Origin: a virus
Length of the DNA: 32,237 bases
Direction: 5' to 3' (one strand)
IMG/VR virus record: IMGVR_UViG_3300027983_000068
Location: 1 to 32,237 of that record
In this document: positions 6,620 through 13,286 of the stretch, in pieces
How the letters are laid out: each line of letters starts with the position of its first letter
How positions within the stretch are numbered: position 1 is the stretch's first letter
Notes under the pieces: generated by a model
The model's database searches: none
What the model saw: the letters and a program-made list of their open reading frames with translations, nothing else
Told to the model about the DNA's origin: nothing
Translations under genes and position numbers: made by a program

Positions 6620-7408
6620 TTAGGCGGGAGTGTATGGGGTTAGTGGTTTGGTCTTCTGCATAGCGCGCACTTGGTACGCCACTGTCGCTAGGGCCCAACC
6701 GAGTTCGAGGTCCAAGATGTAGAGGTCGCATTTCGCTTGGCCTGCTGGCAGGTGGATCAGGAGCCCCTCAGTTAGGGACACACCCAACTCGCCGAGCGAC
6801 TTGGTGCGGCCGGTGTCGGGTGAGTATGGTGTCCCGTGTGCGTAGATCCCGATTTGGGTGGTGGAGCCGTGTGGGTATTTCGGTTCGTTCTGCCCGGTTT
6901 TGATGTCTGCCACCATCACGCGGCCGTCCGGGAGTCGCACGATCCGGTCGAAAGTCCCCGCTGCTTTGATCTCGTCACAAACGATGAACAACTCCGCAGC
7001 GACGATCTCGATCTTCTCCATGGCGTACACGTAGGCGCACACGTCTTCGTGGTACTCGGACGCCACGAACGTCTTGTCGTAGGTCCCCGCGTCCCACGCC
7101 TCGGTCAGTGAGTGTAACGCGGTCCCGGTGTTCGCTGCCGCGTCGGACTTCGCCGCTGCCATGGCTTTCTCCACGGCGTCACCAACTGCGCGTTTGTCCT
7201 CACGGTTCGACCCGATCAACGAGATCAAATCCGGACGGACACTCAAACCCAGAGCGGTCTGCCTACACATCCACTTCGCTAGAGCGGTTTTATCGTCCAG
7301 TGTCTTAGCGAGTGTGGACACTCGGGTGTAAGGCTCCGCCTTACCACCACCGGCCGGCTCGATCATCGGCCGGCCCCACCGGTCTCTCAACAACTCGGTC
7401 ACTGCCAT
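6620..7408 (-). CDS. Cas4/RecB-family PD-(D/E)XK exonuclease
   Basis: A 262-aa nuclease, probably a DNA end-processing exonuclease for recombination or replication. The core motif is seen in AGTFDRIVRLPDG (motif II Asp) and VMVADIKTG (motif III D-x-K), followed by TTQIGIYAHG with the Gln/Tyr of motif IV. An upstream His in NTGTALHSL fits the RecB-like motif I. The four-Cys iron-sulphur set of true Cas4 is not evident, so RecB-like is the safer name. ATG 7408 follows AAGGAG by 5 nt. It sits between a resolvase-like gene and a putative ssDNA-binding protein, a usual actinophage recombination cluster. Confidence 0.82.
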   Translation of the reverse strand: MAVTELLRDRWGRPMIEPAGGGKAEPYTRVSTLAKTLDDKTALAKWMCRQTALGLSVRPDLISLIGSNREDKRAVGDAVEKAMAAAKSDAAANTGTALHSLTEAWDAGTYDKTFVASEYHEDVCAYVYAMEKIEIVAAELFIVCDEIKAAGTFDRIVRLPDGRVMVADIKTGQNEPKYPHGSTTQIGIYAHGTPYSPDTGRTKSLGELGVSLTEGLLIHLPAGQAKCDLYILDLELGWALATVAYQVRAMQKTKPLTPYTPA

Positions 7409-7410
7409 GT

Positions 7411-7773
7411 TTATTCTCCTTCGGTTTGGGTTTGCAGGTCCCCGTAGCCTACGGCCCGGAGTAAGTTCACTAGGTCTGACAGCGGGAGTACAGCCGGCCA
7501 GTCCGCGATGGTGGACGGCCCGACCCCGTCAGGTCGGACGACCCCGAGGCGCAAGTCCACACCGTCGGTGCGGTCGGTCATCTGCCGGATCAAACCGACA
7601 AGGTTGATATTCCTGCGGGCTTTGACCTCCCAGTCGAGCCCGACCGTCCCGGTGATATCGGTTCCTTTCCTCCCAGCGCCAGCGCTGGCGGCGTAGGGGA
7701 ACCCGTGCTGCTGCAAGTACTCAGCCACGATGCTCTGGGTCGCGTAACCCCGGTACTTCCGGCTTTGGCTCAT
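7411..7773 (-). CDS. Holliday junction resolvase-like nuclease
   Basis: A 120-aa PD-(D/E)XK protein. The order is typical of the archaeal-type/phage resolvase group: an N-terminal helix (YATQSIVAEYLQQHGFP), then GAGRKGTDITG with the metal Asp, then LDWEVKARRN with the E-x-K pair. It should cut branched DNA during recombination or before packaging. The start ATG 7773 overlaps the upstream stop by ATGA; a longer frame to 7803 is unlikely. The Cas4-like gene follows after 2 nt and its ribosome site is inside this gene's end. Confidence 0.75.
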   Translation of the reverse strand: MSQSRKYRGYATQSIVAEYLQQHGFPYAASAGAGRKGTDITGTVGLDWEVKARRNINLVGLIRQMTDRTDGVDLRLGVVRPDGVGPSTIADWPAVLPLSDLVNLLRAVGYGDLQTQTEGE

Positions 7774-7958
7774 TCGAGGTCTCCTGAAGAGTTGTGCGTC
7801 CACATGTGCGCGATGTAGTCGGTGGCGTCACCAACGGCAGTGACCTGACATTTCCTGCGGAACCAGCCACTCAGGTCCACTTCGATTGTGAGGACTGGGA
7901 TCTCACCGGCGCAGACCGGGCAGACCGCGTACAAATGCTGCGCGGCCAGTTTGGTCAT
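7770..7958 (-). CDS. Small zinc-binding-like protein
   Basis: A 62-aa protein with CPVC at about residues 13-16, a further Cys (RRKCQV) and a His-rich C-terminus (HMWTH). This could bind zinc in a CCC/H or CCHH manner. The start at ATG 7958 rather than the in-frame ATG 7967 is preferred because it makes an ATGA overlap with the upstream membrane protein. Function unknown. Confidence 0.65.
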   Translation of the reverse strand: MTKLAAQHLYAVCPVCAGEIPVLTIEVDLSGWFRRKCQVTAVGDATDYIAHMWTHNSSGDLE

Positions 7959-8125
7959 GTGCGCCATACGCCGACCGCGTCCTCGACTCGTCGGATCTGG
8001 CGTTGGCGGTGTGCTTGGATCTGGCGTTGGCGTTTGATCTCGCCATTAGCCCCGACCCAGTAACAAACGAAACCGATACCGGCGTAAGTCGCCAGCAGGA
8101 TCGTGATCGTGATTGCTGCTTCCAT
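7955..8125 (-). CDS. Small single-pass membrane protein
   Basis: A 56-aa product with a hydrophobic N-terminal segment (about residues 4-24, ITITILLATYAGIGFVCYWV) and a very basic, Gln-rich tail in which RQRQI occurs twice. The duplication is also visible in DNA as a repeated gatctggcgttggcg. ATG 8125 is preceded by GGAGAGG, and the stop overlaps the next gene by ATGA. It probably sits in the host membrane with a charged cytoplasmic tail. Function unknown. Confidence 0.7.
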   Translation of the reverse strand: MEAAITITILLATYAGIGFVCYWVGANGEIKRQRQIQAHRQRQIRRVEDAVGVWRT

Positions 8126-8174
8126 CTTGGTGCCTCTCCGTGGTGGGTTTGGGATTGTGCAGTTCGTGGTGGTG

Positions 8175-8215
8175 GGTGCGGGGCCCTAGCCCTTGTGGGG
8201 CCCGAGCCCCGCACC
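8175..8215 (-). terminator. Hairpin between small ORF and membrane-protein gene
   Basis: Perfect 10-bp arms (8175-8184 and 8206-8215, GGTGCGGGGC and its complement) in a 139-bp gap between genes. There is no U-run on the minus-strand side, so it is more likely a Rho-dependent, attenuating or processing hairpin than a classic intrinsic terminator. Confidence 0.45.
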
Positions 8216-8264
8216 GGCCGGTCGCGGTCTTTCTGGGGTCAGCGTCCCGGCCACGCGGTCCGGA

Positions 8265-8525
8265 TCAAGGGGAGATCAGGGACCGCGATTCTGCGTAACG
8301 CTCCAACCAGTCCCTGCGCAAGCCAGAACTGGGGAACGTACTCAAAGTGTTGTCGTACTTGTCGGTTGTTGAGATCACAACGGCCGCCCAGACGCTCGCT
8401 GGGAGGTCCACCGTGTAGACGACCTCGTCGAGGTCCCGCTGCCAAATGGTGACGTTGCTGGGTAACGGCCGGGTTAGGCAGTGGTCCACTGTCGCGTGCA
8501 GGTATTGGAACTTCGCTGGTATCAC
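8265..8525 (-). CDS. Hypothetical 86-aa protein
   Basis: Unrecognised protein, starting with GTG 8525 that overlaps the purB stop as GTGA. It has alternating strand-like segments (VTIWQRDLDEVVYTVDL, VWAAVVISTT) and no Cys pairs, signal peptide or membrane segment. Coupling to purB suggests co-expression with it but says nothing about function. A hairpin and a 139-bp gap follow. Confidence 0.65.
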   Translation of the reverse strand: MIPAKFQYLHATVDHCLTRPLPSNVTIWQRDLDEVVYTVDLPASVWAAVVISTTDKYDNTLSTFPSSGLRRDWLERYAESRSLISP

Positions 8526-9733
8526 AGGGCTCCTTCGGGTTGTGGTGTTCTCGGTTGTGGTGGTGAGTAGAAGAACAACGCGTCGAGCATCGCCAACGCC
8601 GGCTCGGGCTGGTCAGAGTTCCCGTCGGCGTAGATCCGGCGTGCGTGGCGTTGGGCCTCGGCGTACGGGTACCCGGCCAGTTGTAACGCGGTCTGGACCG
8701 AGTGCATCAGGACCCCGGTCCCTCCAGCCAAGTTGGTCGCAGCCCGTGGTACGTCCACGTGTAGCGACTCCAGTATCTCGGTCAGTTGGACGGTCATGTA
8801 GTGCAGCGTGCCACACATCAGAGGTAAGTAGGTCTTCTCGACGCTGGAATGCGCCATGTCCCGGTCGTGCCACTGCGCCACTCCAGCGGCCAGCGGTTCG
8901 TACCCGGAGCGCACGACACGCGCCAACCCGCAGATCCTCTCCAACCGGTTCGGGTTGATTTTGTGAGCCATGGCGCTGGAACTGGACCCGCCGACCTCGA
9001 GCACCTCCGATACGGATTCGTGCGCTAACAGCCGCAACTCGAGCGCGACAGCCTCCAGAAATGACGCCGCCACACCAGCAACACCGGCCCAGTGCGCCAA
9101 CCCGTCGCGCATGTAGATCTGGGTGGAGACCTGTGCGGGTGCGAGCCCGAGCGCTAACGCTGCGGACATCTCCACCTCCCGGGTCGTGTGCAGGTAAGTA
9201 CCGACCGGGCCGCTGATCTTGCAGATCGCGACCCCAGCCCGTGCGTCCCACAGTCGCTCGCTGCAACGCTCCGCTCCACGGGCCCAATAATCGAATAGGT
9301 GCCCGTAGGTCGATGGTGCTGCGACCTGCCCGTGTGTACGGCCGAGCCTTGGTGTGCCACGGTGCTCGGTGGTCATGCGTTCCAACTGGAGCATCAGATC
9401 GCCGAGCGAGTCGACCAGTACGGTGGTGGCGTCGCGCATCCGCACGCCGAGCGCCGTGTCGGTGATGTCGCTGCTGGTCAGACCTAAGTGGACGTGGTCG
9501 ACTCCCCACGCCTCGAGGAACCCGACCAGTTCGTGGCCGCAGCGTTCCGTGGCGGCCACCCAATCTTCGAGTTCCGGGCCCGCTGTGTTCTCAGCGTTGG
9601 CGAGCCAGTGGTCTGGTGCGTGCCCGTGCCCGACCTGTGCACGTAGGACCTCGACCTCGACGGTACGCCACAACTCCAGTGTGTACTCGTCGGACCAAAT
9701 GCTGGTCATCGCAGGCGTCGTGTAATTGTTCAC
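8522..9733 (-). CDS. purB: Adenylosuccinate lyase
   Basis: A 403-aa member of the fumarase/aspartase superfamily that removes fumarate from succino-purine nucleotides. Key blocks: YTTPAMTSIWSDE at the N-terminus, GLTSSDITDTAL (84-95), GRTHGQVAAPST (131-142; His134 matches the general-acid His of the RTHG motif) and the flexible signature loop GGSSSSAMAHKINP (248-261) with the catalytic Ser and Lys. The loop has Ala where most PurB have Pro (AMPHK) and Ile before Asn. It starts with GTG 9733, 8 nt after a GGGAGG site and overlapping the upstream stop (GTGA). With PurZ in the same genome its likely substrate is N6-succino-2-amino-dAMP, giving 2-amino-dAMP; normal adenylosuccinate is also possible. 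Confidence 0.92.
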   Translation of the reverse strand: MNNYTTPAMTSIWSDEYTLELWRTVEVEVLRAQVGHGHAPDHWLANAENTAGPELEDWVAATERCGHELVGFLEAWGVDHVHLGLTSSDITDTALGVRMRDATTVLVDSLGDLMLQLERMTTEHRGTPRLGRTHGQVAAPSTYGHLFDYWARGAERCSERLWDARAGVAICKISGPVGTYLHTTREVEMSAALALGLAPAQVSTQIYMRDGLAHWAGVAGVAASFLEAVALELRLLAHESVSEVLEVGGSSSSAMAHKINPNRLERICGLARVVRSGYEPLAAGVAQWHDRDMAHSSVEKTYLPLMCGTLHYMTVQLTEILESLHVDVPRAATNLAGGTGVLMHSVQTALQLAGYPYAEAQRHARRIYADGNSDQPEPALAMLDALFFYSPPQPRTPQPEGAL

Positions 9734-9951
9734 GTGAGGACCTCCCAAGTGTCGATCTGCGGATAAGCCTTGCAAAGGTCGCGTTTCACCTCGGAGTAGT
9801 AACCGTGCATCCAAGCGATCCCGTCCTCCGGGATATCACCTCTCCAGTAGTAATCCGCCGGGACGAACGCCCAAGACGCGTACCCGCGTGGCTTGCGACC
9901 GTGAGCGAACACGAACTTCGAGATGTTGAATTGCGCACCCACGTCACTCAC
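9730..9951 (-). CDS. Hypothetical 73-aa protein
   Basis: Unrecognised, aromatic-rich protein (YASWAFVPADYYWRGD, IAWMHGYYSEV). The start is read as GTG 9951 in the junction GGTGAGTGACGTG, giving VSDVGAQF and an 8-bp overlap with the upstream gene. The same junction and MSDV-type N-terminus recur at two other gene pairs in this region. A GTG at 9942 is the alternative. It ends in a GTGA overlap with purB. Confidence 0.6.
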   Translation of the reverse strand: MSDVGAQFNISKFVFAHGRKPRGYASWAFVPADYYWRGDIPEDGIAWMHGYYSEVKRDLCKAYPQIDTWEVLT

Positions 9952-10420
9952 CCACCGGGATGAGCGTCGTGTTGTGACTGCGTGACCAATTACGTTGGTG
10001 CTCGTCGCAAATCGGGGCATCCAGCGAATTGAGATGCACCATCCAAGTGGCTTTGTTTGGTGTCGTCCGGGTCCGGGTCTCGAACTCGCAATCCCAGCAT
10101 GCTTCCCCGGGGCTAGCCGACGACGCAACGGGGACCTCGATCTGGAGTGCGCTGCGTACCACGTCCCTAACGAACTCCGGTGTGCTGGTGCCCTCGACCG
10201 TCACGCAAGTGACGACCTCCCGGCGGCCGTCGTACAGAGTGACTTCGACCCCGGACGCTTCGACCACGACCTCGACGGTGCGCTCGTCACCGAGATCCGT
10301 CTCGCGGACCAGTATCGCGTCTGGGCTCATGTCGTTCTCGACCTCGTAACCCAAGTCCTCGAGGGCCTGCGTGATCTCGTCCACGAGTGTTGCCTCGTTG
10401 TGTGTGCTGACTGCGTTCAT
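9944..10420 (-). CDS. Cassette-1 gene: 158-aa protein with zinc-like C-terminus
   Basis: First gene behind promoter element 1. The N-terminal ~100 residues (TQALEDLGYEVENDM, VEVVVEASGVEVTLYDGRR, TSTPEFVRDVVRSAL) resemble in pattern the ~95-aa proteins that follow elements 3 and 4 or lie beside them. The C-terminus adds CWDCEFE and an ICDEHQ segment that could hold zinc. ATG 10420 is fixed by GGGAGA at the end of the repeat element. Function unknown. It precedes the 73-aa gene and purB, so element 1 may also drive purB and the replication genes. Confidence 0.75.
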   Translation of the reverse strand: MNAVSTHNEATLVDEITQALEDLGYEVENDMSPDAILVRETDLGDERTVEVVVEASGVEVTLYDGRREVVTCVTVEGTSTPEFVRDVVRSALQIEVPVASSASPGEACWDCEFETRTRTTPNKATWMVHLNSLDAPICDEHQRNWSRSHNTTLIPVGE

Positions 10421-10530
10421 TTCGTATCTCCCTTGGTTTGCGGCCACGACCCCTCGCGACCTGTTAGGAACAGCCTACCATGCGGCCCCGGACGGGCCTA
10501 ACACTGGTACCCTCCCGGCGTGTCACACCC
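10421..10530 (-). promoter_or_regulatory. Promoter/operator/5'UTR element, copy 1
   Basis: Minus-strand order: TTAGGC (-35 region), 18 nt, extended -10 TGG-TAGGCT (10480-10472), then a 20-nt hairpin (10461-10442) and GGGAGA before ATG 10420. Inverted heptamers TGTTAGG/CCTAACA lie at 10497-10503 and 10462-10468 with exactly 28 bp between, as in the other four copies. The most diverged copy in its spacer and ribosome-site flank. Confidence 0.8.
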
Positions 10531-10645
10531 GGCCCAGTACCCAGACCACGACCAGCGTGGTCGCGGCTCCGAGAGCCGCACACCACGAGACGAACACCAG
10601 CAGAATGGCCGAGTTCCAGATGCGGAGTTGCGTTTGGGCTTTCAT
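10523..10645 (-). CDS. 40-aa single-pass membrane protein
   Basis: A short product, MKAQTQLRIWNSAILLVFVS followed by more hydrophobic sequence to a WVLGRV end, with one long transmembrane helix after a short basic N-terminus. ATG 10645 overlaps the stop of the Rpf-like gene by ATGA. Its 3' end touches promoter element 1. It could assist the secreted muralytic protein encoded just upstream, as small holin-like or accessory membrane proteins do, but this is only a context guess. Confidence 0.65.
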   Translation of the reverse strand: MKAQTQLRIWNSAILLVFVSWCAALGAATTLVVVWVLGRV

Positions 10646-11247
10646 GCCGTGCACCCGGCGGTCTTCCAGTTGGTCGCGGCCCAGTGGTCCCGGCCGGCCC
10701 CGTGGTCCCAAACCAGCCAGAACGCCATGTCTTGCCAGTACGCGGCCCAGTTGTTCGTCTTGGTGGCGCGCAGTTTCTTACCGATCTGCACGGCTGCGGA
10801 CTTGGGTAGCATCCTGCGCAGTTCGCGTTGGACCATCCACCCTGCACCGACCGCCATAGCGGTCGAGAGTTGGTACGCACCCCGGTATTTCCCGGTCCCG
10901 GTGTTAGCGCCGTAAGCGTCGCGCGATTCGTGCCAACGGATACAAACCCGGGTCTTCTCGTCTGCCCGGTCGTACCACCGGCCGGTGTACAGGCTTTTGC
11001 CGTTGGAGAGTTTCTGCCCTCGCTCCACCACTGGTATCGCGATCGAGCCCGCCGCAGGAGGACCGTACACGCCGGTCATGTACGTGACCCCGGGTCGCTT
11101 GGGTTGGTTGTAAATGTCGGTGTGAGGGCCTTCCCGCCCGATCCCCTGCAACTGGGCTGGTGGCGTGTAATCGCCGTCCGCCGTGGCCGGTGCTGCCGTG
11201 GCGAGCGGGAGCGTGGCTGCGAGCGCCACCACAGCAAGCCGTTTCAT
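10642..11247 (-). CDS. Secreted Rpf/lysozyme-like protein
   Basis: A 201-aa protein with a clear signal peptide (MKRLAVVALAATLPLATAAP, cleavage probably after ATA near residue 23). The C-terminal half has RVCIRWHESRDAYGANTG..KYRGAYQLS (residues about 100-128), the layout of resuscitation-promoting-factor / transglycosylase domains, with Glu107 as the catalytic candidate. Such enzymes cleave peptidoglycan glycan strands. It is in the small-gene array, away from the lysis cassette, so it may act on the wall of the infected cell or its surroundings rather than in timed lysis. ATG 11247 overlaps the upstream stop (ATGA). Confidence 0.75.
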   Translation of the reverse strand: MKRLAVVALAATLPLATAAPATADGDYTPPAQLQGIGREGPHTDIYNQPKRPGVTYMTGVYGPPAAGSIAIPVVERGQKLSNGKSLYTGRWYDRADEKTRVCIRWHESRDAYGANTGTGKYRGAYQLSTAMAVGAGWMVQRELRRMLPKSAAVQIGKKLRATKTNNWAAYWQDMAFWLVWDHGAGRDHWAATNWKTAGCTA

Positions 11248-11438
11248 TTCGGCACGTCCGGGTTCTGACCGTTCGCCATCTGGAACATCTGCACGGTGAA
11301 AGCCTCCGCACCCTGCTGGGACCAGCCCTGATCTAGGAACTGTTGTTTCACTCCGGTCGCCATGGACACGTAGTTAGCGGCCGCTTCCACCAGAACCATC
11401 AGGCTCTCGGTGTCGTACTCCGGCGTTTCTTTTTTCAT
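11244..11438 (-). CDS. Hypothetical 64-aa protein
   Basis: Small acidic/neutral helical protein (TESLMVLVEAAANYVSMATGV, then a Gln-rich stretch and VQMFQMANG). No recognised motif. ATG 11438 is preferred over GTG 11441 because it leaves better spacing from the GGAGAG site. It ends in an ATGA overlap with the Rpf-like gene. Confidence 0.6.
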   Translation of the reverse strand: MKKETPEYDTESLMVLVEAAANYVSMATGVKQQFLDQGWSQQGAEAFTVQMFQMANGQNPDVPK

Positions 11439-11447
11439 CACGCTCTC

Positions 11448-11684
11448 CTAATCCGACAGGTCGATCATAGGCCAGAGGCACCCGAGGCATACGGCCCCGG
11501 TCTCGGTGTCAGCCCAAGGGCTCATGCATTCGTTCGGTGCAGCGTGGACGGTTGTTTTACAAACGACGCACAGGATGTGGGTCCACGAGCGAGGGTCGTC
11601 CTCGTCGATGCTGTCCGTGATCCAAGTGTGCAGCACGGGCTCGGTGGTCCACTGCGACACCGGGACGTACGACACGTCACTCAC
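11448..11684 (-). CDS. Hypothetical 78-aa protein with two CxxC pairs
   Basis: Contains CVVCKTTV at about residues 39-46 and CLGCLW near the end, a likely zinc-binding pair of knuckles, with acidic and aromatic surroundings. It starts at GTG 11684 in the GGTGAGTGACGTG junction with an 8-bp overlap of the upstream gene and reads MSDVSYVP. Unknown function. Confidence 0.65.
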   Translation of the reverse strand: MSDVSYVPVSQWTTEPVLHTWITDSIDEDDPRSWTHILCVVCKTTVHAAPNECMSPWADTETGAVCLGCLWPMIDLSD

Positions 11685-11892
11685 CGTCCCATTCCAACGT
11701 CAAATTACCCAACTCGATCCAGCCTTCCGACACCCCGTCGCTCCAACGGATCGCCGGGTACTCCTTGCCAAAATGCCTCCACATGAACGGCCTACCAAAT
11801 TGCAAAACAGGGCCGTTGCGCTTACCTTCAGCGTCCAGTTGCCACGCGAATCGTCCACTGTTTGCGACGGCTCCATCCCATGTCACAGTCAT
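11677..11892 (-). CDS. Hypothetical 71-aa protein
   Basis: Trp- and Gly-rich, strand-like protein (MTVTWDGAV, GRFAWQLDAEGKRNGPVLQF, WIELGNLTLEWDGE). ATG 11892 is chosen because the GGGAG site is 8 nt upstream; the in-frame GTG at 11901 would overlap that site. Its C-terminal DGE* contains the GGTGAGTGACGTG junction of the next gene. Unknown function. Confidence 0.6.
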   Translation of the reverse strand: MTVTWDGAVANSGRFAWQLDAEGKRNGPVLQFGRPFMWRHFGKEYPAIRWSDGVSEGWIELGNLTLEWDGE

Positions 11893-11893
11893 G

Positions 11894-12115
11894 TCACTCA
11901 CTCCCTTGGTTTATCCGTGACTCGGCATCAGCCGTGGCACTGGCCCGGGTCCAATGGTAAGAATATTCAAACACCTCGTCGTTCTTGTATACGGCCCAAG
12001 CGACCGAACAATTCCGTCCGCACTCGCAGTAGGTTTTAACCTCCACGCGGGGGTCGACCTTGGAAACATACCAACCGGGCATGACCCTCGTCCACTTACT
12101 CACGTCACTCACCAT
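11894..12115 (-). CDS. Hypothetical 73-aa protein
   Basis: N-terminus MVSDVSKWTRVMPGWYVSKV, with the middle CECGRNCSVAW giving three close Cys, then an aromatic segment (VFEYSYHW). The start is ATG 12115 or GTG 12112 in the recurrent GGTGAGTGACGTG junction, overlapping the upstream gene by 11 or 8 bp. A metal-binding Cys cluster is possible. Unknown function. Confidence 0.6.
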   Translation of the reverse strand: MVSDVSKWTRVMPGWYVSKVDPRVEVKTYCECGRNCSVAWAVYKNDEVFEYSYHWTRASATADAESRINQGSE

Positions 12116-12359
12116 CCCAAGACTCGCCAGCATAAGACGGGTCGAAATCGGCCGGAGAGTTGTGCGGGTAGCGGAATCGGAGTGCCTCGTCGCGGTCGAG
12201 CGCCGCGTCCCAATGGGAATCGCAACGCGGTATCAGCGTGCCCGTGCCCGACAGTGACTCGCGAGGCTCAGTCGGGCCCCCACACCCACCCTTGTACCAG
12301 TCCAAGCACCCACTCCCCTCGAGAGCGAGCACCGATTCGTGGAGTCCCCGGCCGCTCAT
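12105..12359 (-). CDS. Conserved 84-aa actinophage-type protein
   Basis: The layout GSGCLDW..GGCGGPTE, IPRCDSHWDAALDRDEALR and SPADFDPSYAGESWDGE matches a family of small proteins common in actinobacteria and their phages, which I recognise by pattern but for which no function is known. The Cys/His residues could bind zinc. ATG 12359 overlaps the upstream TGA by one base (TGATG). It ends in the GGTGAGTGACGTG junction. Confidence 0.7.
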   Translation of the reverse strand: MSGRGLHESVLALEGSGCLDWYKGGCGGPTEPRESLSGTGTLIPRCDSHWDAALDRDEALRFRYPHNSPADFDPSYAGESWDGE

Positions 12360-12679
12360 CACGCCACCTCCGCTTCCAGAATGCGGACCTCGGACGTGGC
12401 CCAACGCCAACCGTAGTGGCTCAATTCTGACTCGGTCAGCGACGCTTCCCACAGGGCTTCCCACTGGATCGAATGCGCGACTTGCGCCTCGGCGCGTTTG
12501 GTCATCTGCGCGTGGCGCTTCGCTGCGAGGTCGGCGCTGCCACACCACGAGACCATGTCGCTCTTACCACCGGAGTTGTTGGTGAGTGTGGCGACCACGG
12601 CGTGTGTGTACCGGTGGTTCTGGCTGTTCCTACGGTAGACATGGCCGGTGTCCGTGTCGAGTGCTGTGTGTCGGTTCAT
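12359..12679 (-). CDS. Cassette-2 gene: 106-aa protein, paralogue of the 15675-15959 gene
   Basis: First gene behind promoter element 2. It starts MNRHTALDTDTGHVYRRNSQ and then YTHAVVATL and ends SEVRILEAEVA. The gene behind element 5 starts MNKHTATNPTTGRVYTRNSK, continues YSHVVVADF and ends FEVQILEAEVA, and the DNA around both stops is nearly identical, so the two are paralogues. A third, more distant relative lies at 13660-13965. The ATG follows AAGGGAG in the repeat. Function unknown. Confidence 0.8.
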   Translation of the reverse strand: MNRHTALDTDTGHVYRRNSQNHRYTHAVVATLTNNSGGKSDMVSWCGSADLAAKRHAQMTKRAEAQVAHSIQWEALWEASLTESELSHYGWRWATSEVRILEAEVA

Positions 12680-12785
12680 TTGATTCTCCCTTGTTAGCGG
12701 CCACGACCCCTCGCGACCTGTTAGGAACAGTCTATCATCCCGGAACCCGGAGCCCTAACACCAATACCCTCCCGGCGCGTCGGAC
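12680..12785 (-). promoter_or_regulatory. Promoter/operator/5'UTR element, copy 2
   Basis: TTAGGG, 18 nt, extended -10 TGA-TAGACT (about 12737-12729), then the 20-nt hairpin (12718-12699) and AAGGGAG. Heptamer pair at 12754-12760 and 12719-12725 with a 28-bp gap. The sequence from the -35 upstream (CGCGCCGGGAGGGTATTGG) is also conserved in other copies. Confidence 0.85.
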
Positions 12786-12789
12786 CCGG

Positions 12790-13089
12790 TCAGGTCCTAA
12801 CCCCGGGGCCCCTCGGCTGCCGGCCGGTCCTCTGCCGGCCGGCAGACCTCCGGACCTCCGCAGTACTGACACCACCCCAAATCCCATACTGCACCCAAGG
12901 CGTCGCGACAGCGAACTCGAGGCACTGGACCCGGACCGGACACCAACCGCAGATCGCTTTGGCCTTCTCCCGGGCGGCCGACTGCTCCTCGGAGACGCCA
13001 TCTGGGAAGAACAACTCCGGATCGACACCGATACACAGAGCGTCGTCCATCCACTGGTGAGCCACGTCGCCCGTCCACTGGTAAGTCAC
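12790..13089 (-). CDS. WhiB-family iron-sulphur regulator
   Basis: A 99-aa WhiB-like protein. The four cluster Cys are at residues 19, 47, 50 and 56 (DDALCIG, ICGWCPVRVQC), followed by the turn YGIWGGVS (68-75) and a basic Arg-rich tail that would contact DNA or sigma factor. WhiB proteins bind a 4Fe-4S cluster and act with the primary sigma factor in actinobacteria; phage copies can interfere with host WhiB control or switch phage genes. GTG 13089 overlaps the upstream stop (GTGA). The 3' end contains the perfect palindrome CTGCCGGCCGGCAG (12832-12845), and element 2 follows at once. Confidence 0.93.
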   Translation of the reverse strand: MTYQWTGDVAHQWMDDALCIGVDPELFFPDGVSEEQSAAREKAKAICGWCPVRVQCLEFAVATPWVQYGIWGGVSTAEVRRSAGRQRTGRQPRGPGVRT

Positions 13090-13286
13090 GTAACCCCGGG
13101 CCGTTTGATCCGCAGGACGGTGCCTTCTTTGACGTTGAGAACCCGGTGGTGGTGGAAATCCTCAGTGACATCGTCGAGGTGACGGACGGCCTCCTCCCGG
13201 ATTCGCGTGGCGTAGTAGGTCACGTACACGTACCCAGTCCGTGACTTCTGGCAAAGATAGTACGCGTCGAAAGTGTCAGCGGCCAT
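13086..13286 (-). CDS. Hypothetical 66-aa protein
   Basis: Tyr-rich N-terminus (DAYYLCQKSRTGYVYVTYYA), then a His run (EDFHHHRVL) and basic end. ATG 13286 is read as the start, overlapping the 53-aa gene by 11 bp; an in-frame GTG at 13295 is the alternative. It ends in a GTGA overlap with whiB. Its opening (tag of an aromatic strand plus TG-VYV) recalls the cassette-2/-5 paralogues but too weakly to call homology. Confidence 0.55.
   Translation of the reverse strand: MAADTFDAYYLCQKSRTGYVYVTYYATRIREEAVRHLDDVTEDFHHHRVLNVKEGTVLRIKRPGVT

Noticed and set aside
8522-9733. PurB as catalytically dead because the second His of RTHGxHAEP is absent
   Set aside because: The general-acid His corresponds to the RTHG His, which is present; E. 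coli-type PurB has the same HGQ.A.PST form.
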